Notes under the pieces: model-generated
What the model was told of the DNA's origin: nothing
Databases searched by the model: none
What the model saw: only the letters and a program-made list of their open reading frames with translations
Translations under genes and position numbers: made by a program
NCBI GenBank assembly: GCA_046154695.1
Contig: JBJXFI010000176.1
Coordinates: 1-32,715, forward strand
Length of the DNA: 32,715 nt
Direction of reading: 5' to 3'
Source of the DNA: DALYLB01 sp046154695
GTDB lineage: Bacteria > Acidobacteriota > Blastocatellia > RBC074
Shown here: positions 32,387 through 32,715 of the stretch, one piece after another
Layout of the letters: each line of letters starts with the position of its first letter
How positions within the stretch are numbered: position 1 is the stretch's first letter

Positions 32387-32715
32387 TCACTGCTCAACCG
32401 CGGGCACACCGGGCGCGGCCGACGGCAATGTCGGGCTTGGCAAAGCCCGCGCACCTTTTGCGGCCTCGAGCCCATTTAAAGCGTTTCGACGCACCGTCTC
32501 GTTATCAATCCCGTTAAACTCATTCATGGCGCTCTCAAACAATTCTTCCGCCCGTTTCGGAGCCCCCGCATTATTGAGTTCGTTCCAGCCCCACATCTGA
32601 TACGAAAAGCCATTCGTAAAGCGCACAAGGTTATCGCCCCCGGTAAGCAATGCAATCGCGTTCTTAAATTGCTCGCGGGCCTCCTCGAATCTGCGCTGCG
32701 GGTACAGGAAATTCG
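32387..32715 (-). CDS. TPR-type protein, 3' end only (partial)
   Basis: The last 108 residues of a gene that runs off the window. Two helical-repeat units are visible: RRFEEAREQFKNAIALLTGG and PKRAEELFESAMNEFNGIDN, typical of tetratricopeptide repeats used for protein contacts. NGFSYQMWGWNELNNAG lies between them. The tail is Ala/Pro-rich and ends in VEQ at a TGA stop. The stop is only 27 bases before the start codon of the HMA-thioredoxin selenoprotein candidate on the same strand, so they likely share an mRNA. The N-terminus and any signal peptide are outside the window. Confidence 0.8.
   Translation of the reverse strand, partial: NFLYPQRRFEEAREQFKNAIALLTGGDNLVRFTNGFSYQMWGWNELNNAGAPKRAEELFESAMNEFNGIDNETVRRNALNGLEAAKGARALPSPTLPSAAPGVPAVEQ

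Noticed and set aside
1..32715. CRISPR arrays, tRNA or rRNA genes, transposases or phage genes.
   Set aside because: None seen: no regularly spaced longer repeats, no tRNA-like or rRNA cores that I could recognise, and no integrase or transposase motifs in any frame.

Overview
The window is a GC-rich bacterial chromosome segment with ordinary code usage (TGA is a normal stop in several genes) and mostly single genes or short operons. A TonB receptor with an N-terminal carboxypeptidase-regulatory-like domain, secreted LolA-like proteins, a fused formiminotransferase-cyclodeaminase, an EF-P with a TPGN loop and a periplasmic HMA-thioredoxin fusion together suggest a Gram-negative, didermic organism. 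Acidobacteriota (Blastocatellia-like) is my best guess, by inference from gene style and not from a marker gene.

Layout. 1-3 kb: leftward ftcD and efp with a strong intrinsic terminator, then a rightward small RNA with a sigma70-type promoter and a closing helix, which looks like 6S RNA. 3-6.2 kb: a large membrane-anchored NB-ARC/TPR STAND protein. 6.4-9 kb: two leftward amidoligase-type genes, a GCS2 carboxylate-amine ligase and an ATP-grasp ligase with a histone-like Lys/Ala tail. 9.2-11.1 kb: two secreted proteins. 11.1-14.7 kb: leftward CheY-like receiver, EamA transporter, DUF4230 protein and an orphan beta-class DNA methyltransferase. 14.8-19.5 kb: rightward radical SAM/SPASM-like enzyme, MGDG-synthase-like glycosyltransferase, SDR and GT87-like membrane glycosyltransferase. 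I infer a glycolipid or envelope pathway. 19.5-25.6 kb: NCS2 purine permease, GNAT acetyltransferase, secreted (alpha/alpha)6 glycosidase and UDP-sugar dehydrogenase. 25.9-31.5 kb: a cobalamin riboswitch with a terminator platform controlling btuF-btuC-btuD-btuB, a complete B12 uptake route apart from TonB/ExbBD.

31.6-32.7 kb holds the most striking observation. A leftward operon has a partial TPR gene followed by a gene with two in-frame TGA codons. Read through, it encodes signal peptide - HMA domain - thioredoxin domain. The two TGA codons fall exactly where the two metal-binding cysteines of the HMA CxxC should be, and SECIS-like hairpins follow them. I interpret this as a double-selenocysteine (UxxU) periplasmic metal-binding/redox protein that conventional annotation would truncate to its C-terminal half.

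Several intergenic inverted repeats, one of them present twice, and short tandem repeats next to promoters or stop codons are also recorded.
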